Of a stretch of 64,000 nt of DNA, positions 46,321 to 55,056 are shown piece by piece. The first letter of the stretch is position 1. The number at the start of each line of letters is the position of its first letter. The notes under the pieces were generated by a model. That model did not search any database, had not been told where the DNA came from, and saw only the letters and a program-made list of their open reading frames with translations. The DNA lies in assembly GCA_947489705.1 (NCBI GenBank), contig CANLEQ010000021.1:1-64000 (forward strand), read 5' to 3'. This stretch comes from an uncultured Paracoccaceae bacterium (GTDB lineage: Bacteria > Pseudomonadota > Alphaproteobacteria > Rhodobacterales > Rhodobacteraceae). A program made the translations under genes and the position numbers.

Positions 46321-47666
46321 GCTGCTCGATCTCCGTCGGGTTCAACCCAGAGTAGCAGAAAAATTCCGATTGCGAAGAGCGCGATGAGCGGCGTGATGCC
46401 GAAATGTTGCGATCCGGTCAGTGCGGTCGCCATTCCGATGGACAAGGGGGCGACGAACGAGGTGGCCTTGCCCGCGAGCGCATAGAGACCGAACGCCTCG
46501 GTCATCCTGCCCGGATCGCCCTGCCGGACCATCATCGTGCGGCTGGCCGCCTGCAAGGCGCCGCCCGCGGCCCCGATCAGCGCGCCGATCACCATGAAGG
46601 CGGTGTCGGGCGTGGTGGAACTGATCCCCTGGGGCATGCCGAAGACGCTGTCGCGCGAGATGAACATGGCGGCGACGACGCAGGCCATGAGCACCGAGAC
46701 CGAAATCACGATGACCGGCAGCGGACCGAAGCGCTCGTCCGCGCGTCCGCCCACCCAGGCGAAGACCGCACCGGTGACGACGGCGATGATGCCGAACATG
46801 CCCGTCTGTATCACGCTCCAGTCGAGCACGCCGGCCGCGAAGATCGCGCCGAGCGCATAGGTTCCGTTGAGCGCGTCGCGATAGAACATTGAGGCCGACA
46901 GGAACGCGAATTGCGAACGCCTGCGCGGCAGGGTCCGCAGCGTCCGGCCGAGGCCTGCGAGTGCCGCGCCGATGTCGCGGGCCGATGCCGGTTTGCCCGG
47001 TCGGGGATCCCGCACCCAGAGAAAGAACGGCACCATGAAGACCACGTACCAGATCGCCGTGAGCGGCCCGACGAAGCGCGTGCCCTCGCGCGCCGCAGGA
47101 TCGAGCCCGAGGATCGGGGGGATGCCCAGAAGGGTGGTGCCGGTCGCCGCGTCCTCGGCAAAGAGAAAGAGCACGAGGATCAGCGCGACGAGCCCGCCGA
47201 GATAGCCGAAGGCCCAGCCGCTGCCCGAGATCCGGCCGAGCCGCGCGCGCGGGCCGAGATCGGGCAGCATGGAATTGGTGAAGATCGTCGCGAATTCCAT
47301 TCCGATCAGGCCGATGCCGAAGCCCGCCATCACCAAAACGAGGTCGATATCGCCCGGCGCCGCCCACCAGATCGACGCGGCCCCCGCGACATAGAGCCCC
47401 GAGAAGAGCACGATCCACCGGATCCGGCTGCCGGAATGATCGGCCACCGCCCCGAGGACCGGAGCCAGAAGCGCGATGACAACGCCCGCCGCCGCGATGC
47501 CGAAGCCCCAGACCGCCTGCGCACGCGATCCGTCGTCGAGCAGCGACTGGATGTAGGGGCCGAAGATGAAGGTGATGAGCAGCGTGTTGTAGGGCTGGCT
47601 CGCCCAGTCGAAGAAGAACCACCCCCAGATGCGTTTTCGGGCGGCTGTATCTGTTCCGTCGGCCAT
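46317..47666 (-). CDS. MFS transporter, UMF1/Atg22-like family
   Basis: 449 residues from ATG 47666. KRIWGWFFFDWASQPYNTLL is the hallmark N-terminus of the UMF1 group, and about twelve hydrophobic helices follow, with a central cytoplasmic loop (VRDPRPGKPASARDIG). QAASRTMMVRQGDPGRMTEA, ahead of FGLYALAGK, is also family-specific. Substrate unknown; yeast Atg22 exports amino acids from the vacuole. Part of an apparent MFS-mepA-phytase-like operon. Confidence 0.9.
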   Translation of the reverse strand: MADGTDTAARKRIWGWFFFDWASQPYNTLLITFIFGPYIQSLLDDGSRAQAVWGFGIAAAGVVIALLAPVLGAVADHSGSRIRWIVLFSGLYVAGAASIWWAAPGDIDLVLVMAGFGIGLIGMEFATIFTNSMLPDLGPRARLGRISGSGWAFGYLGGLVALILVLFLFAEDAATGTTLLGIPPILGLDPAAREGTRFVGPLTAIWYVVFMVPFFLWVRDPRPGKPASARDIGAALAGLGRTLRTLPRRRSQFAFLSASMFYRDALNGTYALGAIFAAGVLDWSVIQTGMFGIIAVVTGAVFAWVGGRADERFGPLPVIVISVSVLMACVVAAMFISRDSVFGMPQGISSTTPDTAFMVIGALIGAAGGALQAASRTMMVRQGDPGRMTEAFGLYALAGKATSFVAPLSIGMATALTGSQHFGITPLIALFAIGIFLLLWVEPDGDRAA

Positions 47667-47727
47667 CGTTCGATCCCGTCTTCGCATCGCGCGCATCAAA
47701 CAGCACATGTCGCCCCGCGGCCAGCGC

Positions 47728-48267
47728 CTAGTGCGGGGCGGCGTCCATCGGCGGCCAGGGGCGTTGCGCCTCGGCGCGGCTCCAGCTTTCGATCCACCCG
47801 GGCAGCGGCGGAGAGGCGGCCGCATCGAGGATCTCCTGCACCTCTTTCATCGGCACGAGGCCGGAGCGGTTCGTCACGGCGTTGCGAAAGAGGCCGTGCG
47901 AGGTGCAGGTGCCGCCGACCCACATGCCCTGTTCGAGATAGACGAACCGCGCATCCCAGCCGACCATGCGGCTGCGCATCTCGATCCGGTCGAACATCCG
48001 CACGCGCTTGCGGTAGCGCACCGAGCTTCCCGCGACGGTCCCCACCCAGCCGTGCTTGCGCATCACCTCGATCAGGCCGATCCGGTAAAAGAGCGCGACC
48101 CGCCCCAGATCGAAGAGCGTCAGCGTGCGCCCGTTGTTGAGCTCGCGCCAGAGGTCGAGATCGTGCGGCCAGCAGCGATGGTGGCTCACATGGGTGTCGA
48201 AGAGGTTCAGTCGCGGCGCACGGCGCGATATCGCGACTTCCTTGGCCATCCTGATGAGGGGATACAT
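47728..48267 (-). CDS. thioesterase-like (4HBT/hot-dog) protein
   Basis: 179 residues from ATG 48267. RCWPHDLDLWRELNNGRTLT contains the hot-dog helix with the D-x-x-x-x-LNNG pattern of thioesterase-like proteins, followed by YRIGLIEVMRKHGWVGTVAG and strands RYRKRVRMFDRIEMRSRMVG. Probably hydrolyses acyl-CoA or related thioesters; substrate unknown. Divergent from yggT. Confidence 0.83.
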   Translation of the reverse strand: MYPLIRMAKEVAISRRAPRLNLFDTHVSHHRCWPHDLDLWRELNNGRTLTLFDLGRVALFYRIGLIEVMRKHGWVGTVAGSSVRYRKRVRMFDRIEMRSRMVGWDARFVYLEQGMWVGGTCTSHGLFRNAVTNRSGLVPMKEVQEILDAAASPPLPGWIESWSRAEAQRPWPPMDAAPH

Positions 48268-48378
48268 GGGCGGTCTCCTTGCAGGGGCCGGGTTGGCCCC
48301 AAGCCGCGGCGCGGTCAAGGCTTGCCGCCGCGTCGCGGCATCATTAGATCCACCCCGAGCGCAAACGAAGGGATGCCA

Positions 48379-48666
48379 ATGACCTCGCTTTTCCAGATCC
48401 TGATGCTGATCCTCGATGTCGTCTGGTTCATCATGATCGCCCATATCGTCATGTCATGGCTGATCAACTTCCAGGTCCTGAACCTGCGCCAGCCGCTGGT
48501 GATGCAGATCTGGGATGGCCTCAACCGGCTGCTCGAGCCGATCTACGGCCCGATCCGAAGCGTGTTGCCGTCGATGGGCGGGCTCGATCTCGCACCGCTC
48601 GTGGCGCTCATCGCGATCTACGCGCTCAGGATCATCCTGATGAACAACGCGGCCGCCTTCTACTGA
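48379..48666 (+). CDS. YggT-family membrane protein
   Basis: 95 residues from ATG 48379 (GAAGGG 6 bases upstream; an ATG at 48373 lacks spacing). Two hydrophobic helices flank the conserved polar loop NLRQPLVMQIWDGLNRLLEP, ending IYGPIRSVLPSMGGLDLAPL. This is the YggT signature. Linked in some bacteria to osmotic tolerance or cell division, otherwise undefined. Confidence 0.9.
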   Translation: MTSLFQILMLILDVVWFIMIAHIVMSWLINFQVLNLRQPLVMQIWDGLNRLLEPIYGPIRSVLPSMGGLDLAPLVALIAIYALRIILMNNAAAFY

Positions 48667-48738
48667 CGCACGCGGAATGTCCGGGATCGCCGGGATGGCG
48701 AACCGGACCGTGATCGACAAGAAGGGCGGCGAGCACCG

Positions 48739-50778
48739 ATGACCCAGATGCACGAGATCCTGATGCGGGTGTTCGGATTTTCCGATTTCCGCCCCGGCCA
48801 GGAAGAGATCGTGCAGGCGGTCGCCGGCGGCGAGGACGTGCTCGCCATCATGCCGACCGGCGGGGGCAAGTCGCTCTGCTACCAGTTGCCGGCGCTCATG
48901 GGCGGCGGTGCCACGCTCGTCATCTCGCCGCTGATCGCGCTGATGCGCGACCAGGTGCGCGGACTTCAGGCCGCGGGCGTGGCGGCCGGCGCGCTCACCT
49001 CGGGCAATACCGGGGAGGAGACCGACGCGGTCTGGCGCGGCCTCGAGGACGGATCGCTGAGGCTGCTCTACATGGCGCCCGAGCGGCTGGCATCGGGCGC
49101 GATGGACCGGATCCTGCGTGAGGCCGGCATCGCCCGGATCGCGGTCGACGAGGCCCATTGCGTCAGCCAGTGGGGTCACGATTTCCGGCCCGACTATCTC
49201 AGGATCGGCGAGCTGCGCCGCGCGCTCGACGTGCCGCTCTCGGCCTTCACCGCGACCGCCGACGAGGAGACGCGGGCCGAGATCGTCGAGCGGCTCTTCG
49301 GCGGGGCCGCGCCGCGGCAATTCCTGCGCGGCTTCGACCGGCCGAACATCCATCTCGCCTTTGCCGCCAAGGACGGGCCGCGGCGGCAGATCCTCGACTT
49401 CGCGGCGGCGCGACGCGGGCAGCCCGGCATCGTCTATTGCGGGACCCGCGCCAAGACCGAGAGCCTCGCGCAGGCCCTGGGCCAGGCGGGACACGCCGCC
49501 TGCGCATATCACGGCGGCATGGAGGCCGATCAGCGGCGCGTGGTCGAGGGCCGGTTCGCGCGCGAGGACGGCCTCGTCGTCTGTGCCACGGTCGCGTTCG
49601 GGATGGGCGTCGACAAGCCCGACATCCGCTGGGTCGCGCATGCCGACCTGCCCAAATCGATCGAAGGCTATTACCAGGAGATCGGCCGGGCGGGCCGCGA
49701 CGGCGCGCCGGCCGATACGCTGACGCTCTTTGGCCCCGACGACATCCGGCTCAGGCGCACCCAGATCGACGAGGGGCTCGCCCCGCCCGAGCGCAAGGGC
49801 GCCGATCACGGCCGGCTCAACGCGCTTCTGGGGCTGGCCGAGGCGCTGGGCTGTCGGCGCGTGCAACTCCTCGCCTATTTCGGCGAGGAAGCCACCCCTT
49901 GCGGCAATTGCGACCTTTGCGACAAGCCGCCCGAGACCTTCGACGCGACCGAGGCGGTGCGCATGGCGCTCTCGGCGATCCTGCGCACGGACGAGCGGTT
50001 CGGGGCCGGGCACCTCATCGACATCCTGACCGGAAGCGCCACCGCCAAGATCAAGGAGCGCAATCACGACAAGCTGCCGACCTTCGGGGTGGGCAAGGGC
50101 CAGGACAAGCGTCACTGGCAGGCCGTGTTCCGCCAGATGATGGGCCGCGACCTCGTGAGGCCCGATCCCGAGCGTCACGGCGCGTTGCGCATGACCCATG
50201 CGGCGCGGCCGATCCTGCGCGGCGAGGACCGGATCGACCTGCGCCGCGACGCGATGCGCCGCCCGGAAGGCCCCACGCCGCGCGCCATGGTGGGCGAGGA
50301 GGACGCGCCGCTCCTGTCGGCGCTGAAGGCGCAGCGCCGCGCCCTGGCCGAGGCGCAATCGGTACCGGCCTATGTCGTCTTTCCCGATCGCACGCTCATC
50401 GAGATGGCCGAGCGGCGGCCGCAGAGCCTCGACGAGATGGCGCGGATCTCGGGGATCGGCGCGGTGAAGCTCGAACGGTTCGGCGCGGCGTTCCTGAAGG
50501 TCATCACCGGCGCGGGCGAGGAAATGCATCCCGCGCGCCGCAAGCTTGCCGGGAAACCGCAGGGCGCGCTCTACGACCGGCTGATGGAGGCGCAGGCGCG
50601 CCTTGCGAGGGGCGAGGACGGGACCGGCAAACCGCTGAGCTGCGGGTCGGGGACGCTGCGCTGGATCGCCGAGCGACGGCCCGCCTCGCTTGAGGAACTC
50701 GCGCGGGCGCCGGGCATCAGCACGCCCAAGCTCGACCGGTTCGGGCCTGCCTTTCTCGACGTGCTGCAGGACGGTTGA
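48739..50778 (+). CDS. recQ: ATP-dependent DNA helicase RecQ with two HRDC domains
   Basis: 679 residues. A 3'-5' helicase for recombination and replication-fork repair. Walker A is IMPTGGGKSLCYQLPALMGG, motif II is AVDEAHCVSQWGHDFRPDY, and motif VI is in YYQEIGRAGRDGAPA. The zinc-binding cysteines are in GCRRVQLLAYFGEEATPCGN then CDLCDKP. After the winged helix, two HRDC-like domains follow: ALKAQRRALAEAQSVPAYVV (about 530-595) and RLMEAQARLARGEDGTGKP (about 613-677), each with a WIAERRP/EMAERRP helix. E. coli RecQ has one. Confidence 0.95.
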   Translation: MTQMHEILMRVFGFSDFRPGQEEIVQAVAGGEDVLAIMPTGGGKSLCYQLPALMGGGATLVISPLIALMRDQVRGLQAAGVAAGALTSGNTGEETDAVWRGLEDGSLRLLYMAPERLASGAMDRILREAGIARIAVDEAHCVSQWGHDFRPDYLRIGELRRALDVPLSAFTATADEETRAEIVERLFGGAAPRQFLRGFDRPNIHLAFAAKDGPRRQILDFAAARRGQPGIVYCGTRAKTESLAQALGQAGHAACAYHGGMEADQRRVVEGRFAREDGLVVCATVAFGMGVDKPDIRWVAHADLPKSIEGYYQEIGRAGRDGAPADTLTLFGPDDIRLRRTQIDEGLAPPERKGADHGRLNALLGLAEALGCRRVQLLAYFGEEATPCGNCDLCDKPPETFDATEAVRMALSAILRTDERFGAGHLIDILTGSATAKIKERNHDKLPTFGVGKGQDKRHWQAVFRQMMGRDLVRPDPERHGALRMTHAARPILRGEDRIDLRRDAMRRPEGPTPRAMVGEEDAPLLSALKAQRRALAEAQSVPAYVVFPDRTLIEMAERRPQSLDEMARISGIGAVKLERFGAAFLKVITGAGEEMHPARRKLAGKPQGALYDRLMEAQARLARGEDGTGKPLSCGSGTLRWIAERRPASLEELARAPGISTPKLDRFGPAFLDVLQDG

Positions 50779-50835
50779 GGGTCCGGAGGAGGGTGCTATG
50801 GTGCCGCGCCCGATGAACTGCGCGAAGGTGCCCCC

Positions 50836-51606
50836 ATGCTGATCGTTCTGTCGCCCGCCAAACGCCTCGATTGGGACGTGCCCCAGGACGAGGTGCGCCA
50901 GCCCGCCTTCCAGCACGACGCCAACATCCTTGCGGGCCATGCGCGCCGGCTGTCGCTGGGCGATCTCAAGGCGCTGATGGGCCTGAGCGACGATCTGGCG
51001 CGGCTCAACCGCGACCGGTTCCGCGACATGGACGAGGCGTCCGATGCCGAAAACAGCCGCCCGGCCGCGCTGGCCTTTGCGGGCGATACCTATCAGGGGC
51101 TGGAGGCGAGGACACTCGACGATCCGGCGCGCGATTTCGCGGACGATCACCTGCGTATCCTGTCGGGCCTCTACGGATTGCTCGCGCCGATGGACTCGAT
51201 CCAGCCCTATCGCCTCGAGATGGGCTCGAAGCTCAAGTCGCGCCGGGGCGGCACGCTCTACGAATTCTGGGGCGACAGGATCGCCCTGGCCCTGAATGCG
51301 CAGGCCAAGGCGGTCGGGACGGATATCCTCGTCGATTGCGCCAGCCGGGAATATTCCGGAGCGATCGACCGTGACGCGCTGACGCTGCGGGTGATCACGC
51401 CCAGATTTCTCGAGGGCGGCCCGAAAGGGCCGAGGGTGGTGAGCTTCCACGCCAAGCGGGCCCGCGGGGCGATGGCACGCTACATCTGCGAGAACCGGCT
51501 CTCGGACCCGGACGATCTGAGGGGCTTCGACGCGGGCGGCTACGCCTACGATGCAGGTCTCTCCGAGGGGCCGGACGCGCCCGCCTTCCTGCGCAGGTCT
51601 TCCTGA
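50836..51606 (+). CDS. yaaA: peroxide stress protein YaaA
   Basis: 256 residues, like E. coli YaaA (258). LIVLSPAKRLDWDVPQDEVR and HLRILSGLYGLLAPMDSIQP, followed by YRLEMG, are the family signatures. VVSFHAKRARGAMARYICEN contains the basic C-terminal motif. In E. coli it lowers free intracellular iron during hydrogen peroxide stress and binds DNA. Follows recQ by 57 bases. Its last 61 bases overlap the response regulator on the other strand. Confidence 0.95.
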   Translation: MLIVLSPAKRLDWDVPQDEVRQPAFQHDANILAGHARRLSLGDLKALMGLSDDLARLNRDRFRDMDEASDAENSRPAALAFAGDTYQGLEARTLDDPARDFADDHLRILSGLYGLLAPMDSIQPYRLEMGSKLKSRRGGTLYEFWGDRIALALNAQAKAVGTDILVDCASREYSGAIDRDALTLRVITPRFLEGGPKGPRVVSFHAKRARGAMARYICENRLSDPDDLRGFDAGGYAYDAGLSEGPDAPAFLRRSS

Positions 51607-52019
51607 ACGCGGAGCACGTGGTCCGTCAACGCCTCGCGATCGACCGGTTTGGGCAGGAAGTGGTCCAGTCCGGCCTCCCTGATCTCCGCGCGGTCCGCGT
51701 CGCGCGCATGCGCCGTGATCGCGACGACGGGAATATGCGGGTGGCCTTGGTCCCGCTGCCAGTCGCGGATGCGGCGCGTGGCCTCCTTCCCGTCCATGCC
51801 GGGCATCGAGATGTCCATCAGGATCAGGTCCGGAGGATTGGCCTTGACCGCCTCGACGGCCTCGAGACCGTTCGAGACGATCTCGAGCCTGATGGGCAGG
51901 GGCGAGAGCATCTTCCGGATGACGAGCTGGTTGGTCCTGTTGTCCTCGGCCAGCAGCACGGTGACCGGAATGTCGTCGGGCCGTTCCTCGGGGTCGCGTT
52001 TCGGCGGAAAGTCAGTCAT
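51546..52019 (-). CDS. single-domain response regulator
   Basis: 157 residues from ATG 52019 (an ATG at 52043 adds eight). One receiver domain with no output domain: VTVLLAEDNRTNQLVIRKML (acidic pocket), PPDLILMDISMPGMDGKEAT (phospho-accepting Asp in LMDISMPG), VAITAHARDADRAEI (Thr switch) and HFLPKPVDREALT (Lys). Resembles receiver modules of hybrid kinases and phosphorelays. No kinase adjoins; the orphan kinase at 42015 is a possible partner, without evidence. Confidence 0.92.
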   Translation of the reverse strand: MTDFPPKRDPEERPDDIPVTVLLAEDNRTNQLVIRKMLSPLPIRLEIVSNGLEAVEAVKANPPDLILMDISMPGMDGKEATRRIRDWQRDQGHPHIPVVAITAHARDADRAEIREAGLDHFLPKPVDREALTDHVLRVQEDLRRKAGASGPSERPAS

Positions 52020-52378
52020 CGGTTCGGTCGCTTCGTGCAGCATGAAAGGCGTCTCGCGGGGACCCGCTGCGTCCTTGCCCAAGTCCACGGACGATCCATG
52101 ACGCAACGTGAGGTTCACGCGGATCGCGCGTCGGGGCAAGCCCGCTGTCGGTCCCGGCACCATGATTGTCGGATCGCTTGGCGCCCGACGGCAACACAAG
52201 CGGGATGACAGTGGCGCTTCGGCGTCGAAACGGGGCGCGGTTGCGGCGAAAAACCCACCGCGCGCGGAAATGTCAGACCGAAGGCGGAGGTTTGCTGTTC
52301 GCGGGAGCGGGCGATTCTGATAGGGTCGGACCGACCCGTTTGCGGTCCTGCCCCTCGCGTCCAATGACGAAGGTATCC

Positions 52379-53707
52379 ATGTCGACCTTTCTTCGCGGTC
52401 TTTTTCTCGCCTCGCTGCCCGTCATGCTATTGGCGCAAGAGGCGACGGCACAGGACGGGCAGGGCGATCCCGTGCCGATGGTGGATGCGACCCCTCCGAC
52501 GGTGACGCCGGATCTTCGGCCCCTGGCGCGGCCCGACGGGCTGGGCGAGCGGCGGGCGACGCCCACGCAGGGTCAGAGCCGTGCGCTCGAGGAATGGATA
52601 CGGAGCTTTCGCGGGCGCGCCCTGACCCAGGGGATCGCGTCGACGGTGTTCGATGCCGCCTTCGCGGATGTGCGCTACCTGCCGGAGGTGATCGAGCGGG
52701 ACCGCAACCAGTCGGAATTCACCAGCACCATCTGGCAATATCTCGACCGGGCCGCCTCCGAGACACGGATCGAGAACGGGCGCGCCGCCCTTGCCGCGCA
52801 TGCCCGGATCCTCGACGCGATCGAGGCGCGCTACGGCGTCGAGAAGGAGGTCGTCGCGGCGATCTGGGGCCTCGAATCGGCCTTCGGGGCGCGGCGCGGC
52901 GAGATCGACATCATATCGGCGCTGGCCACATTGGCCCAGGACGGCCGGCGCGGCGCCTTCTTCGAGGCGCAGCTCGTCGGTGCGCTGAAGATCCTTCAAT
53001 CGGGCGACGTGGCCCCGCGCCAGATGACCGGAAGCTGGGCCGGCGCGATGGGCCATACGCAGTTCATCCCGACCTCTTATATCGCCTACGCGGTCGATTT
53101 CACCGGCGACGGCAAGCGCGACATCTGGAGCGACAATCCCGCCGATGCCCTCGCCTCGACCGCGGCCTATCTGTCGAATTTCGGCTGGATCACCGGACAG
53201 CCCTGGGGTGTCGAGGTGCGCCTGCCCGAGGGGTTCGACTACAGCCAGGCCAGCCGGCAGACGCGCAAGATGCCCTCGGCCTGGGCGGAGCAGGGCGTGA
53301 CCATGCGCGACGGAACGGCGGTCGACGATTACGGCGAGGCGTCGATCCTGCTGCCGGCCGGCGCCGCCGGAGCGGCGTTCATGATCTTTCGCAATTTCGA
53401 GGTGATCGAGCGCTACAACACCGCCGACGCCTACGTGATCGGGGTGGGGCATCTGGCCGACCGTCTCGCCGGCGGCGGGCCGATCGAGGCCGACTGGCCC
53501 CGAGACGACCGCGCCCTGAGCTTCGACGAGCGGGTGGAGCTTCAGCGGTTGCTGACCGAAGCCGGCTACGACACGCGCGGGGCCGACGGGGTGATCGGAC
53601 CCCTGACGGTGGCAGCGATCCGCAACTTTCAGCGCGCGTCGGGCGCGGTTCCGGACGGCTACGCGTCGCTGCGCCTGCTCGATGCGCTGCGTTCCGGGGC
53701 GAGCTGA
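52379..53707 (+). CDS. lytic murein transglycosylase (MltB-like) with peptidoglycan-binding domain
   Basis: 442 residues from ATG 52379 (GAAGG upstream). A signal peptide (MSTFLRGLFLASLPVMLLAQ) and a Pro-rich linker precede the catalytic domain: YGVEKEVVAAIWGLESAFGA with the catalytic Glu in GLES, then RQMTGSWAGAMGHTQFIPTS. A C-terminal PG_binding_1 domain (RLLTEAGYDTRGADGVIGPL, then TVAAIRNFQ) anchors it to murein. It cleaves glycan strands to 1,6-anhydro ends. Convergent with aroC, 11 bases apart. Confidence 0.94.
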   Translation: MSTFLRGLFLASLPVMLLAQEATAQDGQGDPVPMVDATPPTVTPDLRPLARPDGLGERRATPTQGQSRALEEWIRSFRGRALTQGIASTVFDAAFADVRYLPEVIERDRNQSEFTSTIWQYLDRAASETRIENGRAALAAHARILDAIEARYGVEKEVVAAIWGLESAFGARRGEIDIISALATLAQDGRRGAFFEAQLVGALKILQSGDVAPRQMTGSWAGAMGHTQFIPTSYIAYAVDFTGDGKRDIWSDNPADALASTAAYLSNFGWITGQPWGVEVRLPEGFDYSQASRQTRKMPSAWAEQGVTMRDGTAVDDYGEASILLPAGAAGAAFMIFRNFEVIERYNTADAYVIGVGHLADRLAGGGPIEADWPRDDRALSFDERVELQRLLTEAGYDTRGADGVIGPLTVAAIRNFQRASGAVPDGYASLRLLDALRSGAS

Positions 53708-53718
53708 GCCTGGCGGCA

Positions 53719-54822
53719 CTAGCCGATCGTGCCGCGCGGCCCCGGGCCGACCTGACCGCGGTGCAGCAGGACGTGATCGAGCATGACCGCCGCCGCCATT
53801 GCCTCGGCCACGGGGACGGCACGGATGCCGACGCAGGGGTCGTGGCGGCCCTTGGTGACGATCTCGGTCGCCGTGCCGTCCTTGGTGATCGTCCGGCGGG
53901 ACTGGAGGATCGACGAAGTCGGCTTCACCGCAAAGCGCAGCACGATGTCCTGCCCGGTCGAGATCCCGCCGAGGATGCCGCCCGAATGGTTCGAGCCAAA
54001 GACGGGCCCGTCCTCGCCCATGAAGATCTCGTCGGCATTGTCGCTTCCGGTCAGCGACGCGGCGGCCATGCCCTCGCCGATCTCGACGCCCTTGACGGCA
54101 TTGATGCTCATCATCGCCGCGGACAGGTCTGTGTCGAGCTTGGCATAGATCGGCGCGCCGAGCCCCGGAGGCGCCCCGCGCAGGCAAAGCTCGATCATCG
54201 CGCCGACCGATTGCCCGTCCTTGCGCAGCCCGTCGAGATACTCGCCCCATTCCGCCGCGGCATCGGCGTCGGGAACCCAGAAGGGATTGCGCCCGATCTC
54301 GTCCCAGTCGAACCGGTCGCGGTCGATATGGCGCGCGCCCATCTGCACCATGTAGCCGGTGATCCGCAGATCCGGCATCAAAGCGGCCAGCGCCGCGCGC
54401 GCCACGCCGCCCGCGGCGACCCGGGCAGCGGTTTCGCGCGCCGACGATCGCCCGCCGCCGCGCGGATCGCGGATGCCGTATTTCTGCCAATAGGTGATGT
54501 CGGCATGGCCGGGGCGGAACTTGTCGGCGATATCGCCGTAATCCTTCGACCTTTGATCGGTATTCTCGATCATCAGCTGGATGGGCGTGCCGGTGGTGCG
54601 GCCTTCGTGGACGCCCGACAGGATCCGGACCGCGTCGGCCTCGCGGCGCTGGGTGGTGTAGCGCGACGTTCCAGGCTTGCGCCGGTCCATCCAGACCTGA
54701 AGATCCTCTTCGGTCAGGGCGATTCCCGGCGGGCAGCCATCGACCGTCGCCCCGAGCGCCGGCCCGTGGCTTTCGCCCCACGTGGTCACGCGGAAGAGAT
54801 GTCCGTAGGTGTTGAGGCTCAT
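53719..54822 (-). CDS. aroC: chorismate synthase
   Basis: 367 residues. It converts 5-enolpyruvylshikimate-3-phosphate to chorismate using reduced [23 protein letters not shown] (first signature), [20 protein letters not shown] (FMN/substrate site) and [20 protein letters not shown] are all intact. The ORF ends at the usual place. Convergent with the lytic transglycosylase gene. Confidence 0.97.
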   Translation of the reverse strand: MSLNTYGHLFRVTTWGESHGPALGATVDGCPPGIALTEEDLQVWMDRRKPGTSRYTTQRREADAVRILSGVHEGRTTGTPIQLMIENTDQRSKDYGDIADKFRPGHADITYWQKYGIRDPRGGGRSSARETAARVAAGGVARAALAALMPDLRITGYMVQMGARHIDRDRFDWDEIGRNPFWVPDADAAAEWGEYLDGLRKDGQSVGAMIELCLRGAPPGLGAPIYAKLDTDLSAAMMSINAVKGVEIGEGMAAASLTGSDNADEIFMGEDGPVFGSNHSGGILGGISTGQDIVLRFAVKPTSSILQSRRTITKDGTATEIVTKGRHDPCVGIRAVPVAEAMAAAVMLDHVLLHRGQVGPGPRGTIG

Positions 54823-54907
54823 GGGCGCGGGCTCCTTCTTGAGAGGTGGTGTTAGCGGTGCGCCCCCGTCCGCTCAACCCGTTTCACCCCAATGCCGCGC
54901 GCGTCGC

Positions 54908-54942
54908 GCCCCGGCCGGGTCGCATCCGCGTCCGGCCGGGGC
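54908..54942. terminator. GC-rich hairpin between aroC and the surface-protein locus
   Basis: GCCCCGGCCGG (54908-54918) and CCGGCCGGGGC (54932-54942) pair perfectly around 13 bases, followed by TCTTGG. No real T-tract. Placed to end the fragment reading leftward from 55055 before the aroC promoter. Confidence 0.5.
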
Positions 54943-54958
54943 TCTTGGCGGAGCCGCC

Positions 54959-55054
54959 CTAGAAGAGGTCGAGCGTCCCGGTCTGCCCGGCGAACCAGTG
55001 GACGTCCTCCCCGCCATGCAGGGTTTCGCCATCCGCAGACGTCTCCTCCTGGAC
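54959..55054 (-). pseudogene. C-terminal remnant of a repeat/RTX-like secreted protein
   Basis: On the minus strand an open frame ending at TAG 54959 reads ETSADGETLHGGEDVHWFAG then QTGTLDLF. The DGETLHGGED(V)xWFAG pattern resembles the last turns of glycine/aspartate-rich calcium-binding proteins. Upstream the frame runs into the coding strand of the next gene, so only the tail remains. Short, so the call is tentative. Confidence 0.35.
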
Positions 55055-55056
55055 AG

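Noticed and set aside
48454-51450. 998-residue open frame on the minus strand
   Set aside because: Antisense to yggT, recQ and yaaA, with no recognisable domain and a composition typical of a shadow frame.
52427-54877. 816-residue open frame on the minus strand covering aroC and the lytic transglycosylase
   Set aside because: A different frame from aroC; Arg/Gly-rich with no domain, while both real genes have full motif sets.
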